A stretch of 64,000 nucleotides of DNA from Spongilla lacustris (taxonomy: Eukaryota > Porifera > Demospongiae > Spongillida > Spongillidae). Below are positions 60,601 to 64,000 of this stretch, piece by piece; position 1 is the first letter of the stretch, and every line of letters begins with the position of its first letter. The translations under genes were made by a program, and so were the position numbers. Location: assembly GCA_949361645.1 (NCBI GenBank), contig OX442418.1:7753376-7817375 (forward strand), in the 5' to 3' direction. Under the pieces are notes generated by a model that saw only the letters and a program-made list of their open reading frames with translations, made no database searches and was not told the DNA's origin.

Positions 60601-63436
60601 TTGTGTCAAAAATGCAATAAATGTCGTGGTTTGTATACACATTTTGTAGGAAAATCATTCATTCAGCACTTCAAGTCATAATATACCAAGAGCAGCCTGT
60701 TCTGCATGGTCAAACATATCAAGACATACAAGCTACAATGTTGTGTGTTCGAATGAACTCGTCAAGTAAGATACAATGATGAATAAATAGCCAGAAGCAA
60801 ATTTAACTTTTCATCTCCAATGTTGCCATGCCTATCATTGGATACACTGGGTTTAAGTAACCTGTGATAATACTGGTCTCTAAGGAGAATTGGCCAGGGA
60901 ATGTGTGGCTCATGTTGTCCTTCCCCTGGAGCAGAATCAATAGAAATTCAACTTCAGATGAAAACTACATCAACTTCTTTTGTACAATGAAGGTGCCATT
61001 TGAAATGCTCCTACTACTGTGTTGTTGCAGCGATGTTACTACAAACACAATAGTACCCTTCTGGGACACAGTTGTCTATTGTCTATCACTATCCAAGACA
61101 TAAAAAGAACAATCCAATAGCTAAGTGACCTCTCTACCTACAAACCCAATCGGAAGCTACTTGATTAACTCCTGCTGAAAGTTATGGTGGCCCACGGGGT
61201 ATCAAACGTTGTACAAGCTGCCTAAAAATTATAAGCAAGCAAGTTGAGCAAGCTGCCTAAAAAATAATTGGATACCCCAGGGACCTCTCATAATTTTTAA
61301 CCTTACATGTACATGTAAGTCAAACTAATTTCATGCAAACCACTTCAAAAACGTGTAAATACTTTCCAACCACTTTGAGTTACAAAGTCAAATTTTATAT
61401 GCACTTAAATGTAGGTACCATAGCGGGGTATCTTACACAATGTATGGTAACCACAATTGCAATATGTTACACTGTATTTGAATCAAAATTTGCCTACTAA
61501 CATGTAAATGTATTGCCACCATTATAACTACATTTATAAGTACAGAAGTGAAGGCAATCTAGATACATTAATGATGCTAGTTCTGTATGGGGTATATCCC
61601 GCTGAATTGTGAACGTTTAATTAAGTCTCAGACATTGCAATCATTCAACTACTGCTAAAATCTTTTAATGGAATGGTTGAATTGTAAGGGTAGTACATGT
61701 ATAATACTTTCCTACAACATGCAGTACTGTGAACAGTTGAGCTAACTTTACTGCTGGGTATAACTATTTTGTATTATCATTAATAGCGTAATGCATATAA
61801 AATCTTTTTCTAACTTGATTTGGGAGGGTGTGGTTAATATTTAAATGATGGCTGTACAGAGAAATGTTAAAAAAACACATGTTTCAAAGGCAGTGCAGCA
61901 TTCTGATACAAAAGAATTAAAAGCTGAAATTATGCATAAAAGTACATAACCCTACAGGTAAGCCTTACATTCATTGGACGTTATGGTACAATCAGAAGTA
62001 TGGTTTGTACATTTCATGCCCATCGTTGTATACCCTGTAATTTGGGGGTATACCCCGAACGGAAGAGATTAAATATAGCCTGAAGGGTTAAAATTTACAA
62101 GAAAAATAGTAAAAAGTCATCTTTGGGGTATTATCTTCATTTGGAACACTGCACATGTATATATATAATGGTGCTGTTTTACAAAGTATGATTAATGACG
62201 TTTTACCGATACTTTATTAAAGTTCTGGATACTATATTCACCTTGCTCAATATTTACCGAGGGTACACTGCACTGAGGTACAGTACACGTGTATATGATG
62301 TCCATAAATCACAGATATACATGTACAACATTTTATGTAATTTTACATCTGACGTGAGTACCACAGCTGCATGCAACATGTACCTTCAGTGTAGGAATAA
62401 CTATTTCATCCATTATCCACAGGGTCCAATAATGAAATAATTCTCCTTGCTTCAGTGAGTCTGTCAGTGAAACATGGCCACTTGGATTCCTTAGCCACTT
62501 CATGTGGGACAGTTTCATCTTCTTCACAAACATTCCAACAGACATCTGCTGATACCTCCTTAATTCAATGAATTCCCTCAAGTCTGACCAAGAAGTTAAG
62601 AACTTAGGCAGATGTACATGTACTGTATATATACAGATTATGGTATGTGATCGAATACAACAACAAATAATACAATGCCTTTCTGAGGATATACGTTCAT
62701 TAAATTGTACATGATTTTCCTCCGATCCCCACATTTCCTTTGGTAGGATGGTTCTCAAAACTGCTTTTATGAACGTGAACACCTACATTACAGAAAGAAC
62801 ACAAACACAGTTACTCTACATATATGGCATCAACAGAATGCGACACCATAGTAAGGCCACACATTGTGGTGGTCAGGTGTAAAGTAACCAAAGATTAACA
62901 GACCAGAAAATTGAGGCAGTTTTTCCTCACAATGTGGCATAAGGATTGCATACAGATATACATGTAATTATACCCAACTGCAGCAATAGTACACAAAAAT
63001 TCCATATGTACACATGCATACTGAGTAAGTTACAATGACTTTCAATAGTTATCAGATAGCCAATCAAGCAACCAGGGGATATACATGTATGTGTCCAAAG
63101 CCATGTGAACCCATATACATTTACATGTACATGTATCCCATATGCACCAAAGTTGTACATGTACATGTATACATGTATTATGAGAGTCAGAGACATGTTT
63201 ATACTAAACAAAACAACTACCAGGAATATGAAAGAAAAACAGCCTTCACAATAACATAGCATTCATCTTTTGTTAGGTCAGCACTAACATTGAATGTTAT
63301 TGGAACACCAAACACAAAACAAATGTACACCTTAAAACATTCATGGTGCTAGATGTCAGACCTGATCATGGGACGAGGAGGATGAAACCAATTTGGCCAG
63401 GGCATCTTTAGTCACCTCAGTACGGTCCTTCCAGTG
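48841..63436 (-). CDS. TERT: telomerase reverse transcriptase, 21 exons, 5'-partial
   Basis: Exons, 5' to 3' on the minus strand: 63436-63362, 62782-62695, 62583-62384, 59310-59269, 58627-58573, 58225-58191, 57224-57036, 56950-56841, 56248-56137, 55182-55095, 55026-54947, 54105-54031, 51937-51867, 51516-51459, 51351-51267, 51184-51092, 49566-49489, 49418-49349, 49274-49232, 49167-49050, 48971-48841. All introns are GT-AG and all junctions keep phase, giving 631 residues and TAG. RNA-binding domain: FIKAVLRTILPKEMWGS, KMKLSHMKWLRNPSG, TFFYVTES, FYYRKPVWFEV. RT: RFLPKAQGVRSIVN (motif 1), VNVDISDCYDTI (A, Asp274), GISQGSVLSSLLC (B'), LLLRFVDDFLLIT (C, Asp433/434), PEYNCVINAKKT (D), WIPWCGLL (E). 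CTE: VKLKCHPLLLDSD, TVLVNIYQCFLLTAIKF, YMYSILYVA. It extends telomeres in the nucleus with its RNA. The N-terminal TEN domain lies right of the window. The last CTE segment is not found; exon 6 and the final exon's tail are the least certain. Confidence 0.93.
51517..51866 (-). repeat. TERT intron with poly(G)34 and poly(C)18
   Basis: The 350-bp intron between the motif B' exon and the next exon contains G34 at 51554-51587 and C18 at 51649-51666, 61 bp apart on the same strand. Their transcript could form a long G:C stem. The splice sites around it are normal. Confidence 0.85.
53610..53662 (+). repeat. (TTTGAT)n-like microsatellite
   Basis: GATTTTGATTTGATTTTGATT-type repeats in the 2.1-kb TERT intron 12. 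The preceding sequence could be a LINE 3' untranslated region with this as its tail, but no coding part was seen. Confidence 0.75.
54542..54765 (+). repeat. GT microsatellites with following C/CA tract
   Basis: Two (TG)n arrays at 54542-54582 and 54590-54630 separated by AATTACTT, then poly(C) and (CA)n at about 54726-54762. All lie in TERT intron 11 (54106-54946). Confidence 0.92.
55199..55272 (+). repeat. tandem duplication, unit 39 bp
   Basis: CTTGTATTAAACAGTGTAAA and the following ATTGCATCAAT occur twice in a row in TERT intron 9. Confidence 0.9.
55930..56040 (+). repeat. intronic direct repeat, left copy (TERT intron 9)
   Basis: About 110 bp matching 56695-56805 with around ten differences (shared GTGATGTTCTATTTGC, CATCAGACAAGGACATAC, GGTTATCGATTTTT). 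It lies in the intron after the motif A exon. Confidence 0.88.
56695..56805 (+). repeat. intronic direct repeat, right copy (TERT intron 8)
   Basis: Partner of 55930-56040, in the same orientation, in the intron before the motif A exon (56137-56248). Confidence 0.88.
59311..62383. other. long TERT intron 3, no assigned gene
   Basis: This 3.07-kb intron contains a short plus-strand frame at 59715-59898 (VVVWRDDDFKLVNLES) and further plus-strand exon-like pieces near 60480-60570 (SIDLEDDGFSNIDFVFQQL), none recognised. A small imperfect foldback lies at about 61180-61305 (arms TATGGTGGCCCACGGGGTATC-like and its complement). Confidence 0.35.
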
Positions 63437-64000
63437 CTGGGAGGTAACATCAAGGTGGGACCAAATGAGTAATATTAATACACATGCATCACTCTAATTA
63501 TCAATAGCTACAACCCAGAGAGCAAATACAAATTACAGTACTTGTATATGCATATGAGCAAGTAAATGGTACCAACATGTATAAATTGTACAATATACAT
63601 ATGCAAGTGATGTGAATGTAAATGTACATGACACTGGTGTGCAATACAAATATGTATCATTCAGTATGAAGTGTCATCGACATGTGCATATATGAAGCAA
63701 GAAAAATGAGTAAACCCATAGCTTTGGAACAAAATAGCTACAAGTATTGCATGTGTGACGCATATACACGTACATCATAACTTCATATTTACACTATTGC
63801 TTTCATTAACCACTGATTTTCGTGGTATAGGAAAATATAAAACAAAATGTCGTGAGCTGACGGTTATAATAAAGATGTATGCTTTGCAAAATTCTGTGTC
63901 TATAGACTCTGCCTCTGAAGCACATGCAGACACATAATTTAATCACATACACATGTATGCTGATGTGCATATGCTTTATAGGTAATAGTCTACACAGAAT
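63437..64000. other. upstream TERT intron sequence to window edge
   Basis: The next TERT exon upstream was not identified. A minus-strand open stretch at about 63930-63785 has a possible acceptor but no TERT-like motif. Confidence 0.4.

Noticed and set aside
1..64000. CRISPR arrays, bacterial operons, ribosome binding sites and rho-independent terminators
   Set aside because: The window is eukaryotic (spliced genes, LTR and non-LTR elements); no such structures were seen.

Overview
This is a eukaryotic window, most probably from an early-branching animal such as a demosponge. The evidence is genes with many short GT-AG introns, a metazoan-type telomerase reverse transcriptase (TERT), intronless 7TM receptors in local duplication, a dense mix of retroelement and DNA-transposon debris, and very frequent TACATGTA-type palindromes. 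The sponge assignment is inference; metazoan is firmer. Most of the window is non-coding or transposon-derived. Only four units look like living host genes: a PhoPQ-activated (PqaA-like) hydrolase, two 7TM receptors and TERT.

Layout. 1-3834 (+): 3' part of an intron-rich gene for a PhoPQ-activated pathogenicity-related (PF10142-type) alpha/beta-hydrolase. 4962-5784: an 823-bp TIR element with TA target-site duplication. 8530-17030: a receptor block with two intact 7TM receptor genes (8854-9825 and 15498-16490), a receptor pseudogene (12055-12445), and RLE-type non-LTR retrotransposon fragments inserted between them. 17600-24350: another non-LTR fragment, a large TIR element with an inverted partial copy, and a small DIRS-like RT fragment. 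24349-30446: a nested cluster with a decayed piggyBac-like transposase, a 440-bp repeat and a defective LTR retrotransposon whose integrase lies before RNase H (Gmr1-type order). 30832-35580: a nearly complete Ngaro-like tyrosine-recombinase (YR) retrotransposon with the diagnostic split direct repeats, its RT disrupted by a second, inverted copy of the 440-bp repeat. 38211-39094: a small element with the same split-repeat architecture, apparently non-autonomous. 39450-48520: remnants of a Ty3/gypsy pol, two kinds of LINE-like RT, a Ulp1-like protease and another YR retroelement.

48841-63436 (-): TERT. Twenty-one exons could be joined in phase, all with GT-AG introns. They cover the end of the N-terminal region, the RNA-binding domain, RT motifs 1, 2, A, B', C, D, E and most of the C-terminal extension. 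The 5' end runs off the right edge; the last part of the C-terminal extension was not found.

The host genes do not form an operon-like pathway. The main biological signals are the intron-rich TERT locus, the receptor duplication that dates a transposon insertion, and two independent split-direct-repeat retroelements. All retroelements appear defective (stops, frameshifts, internal deletions).
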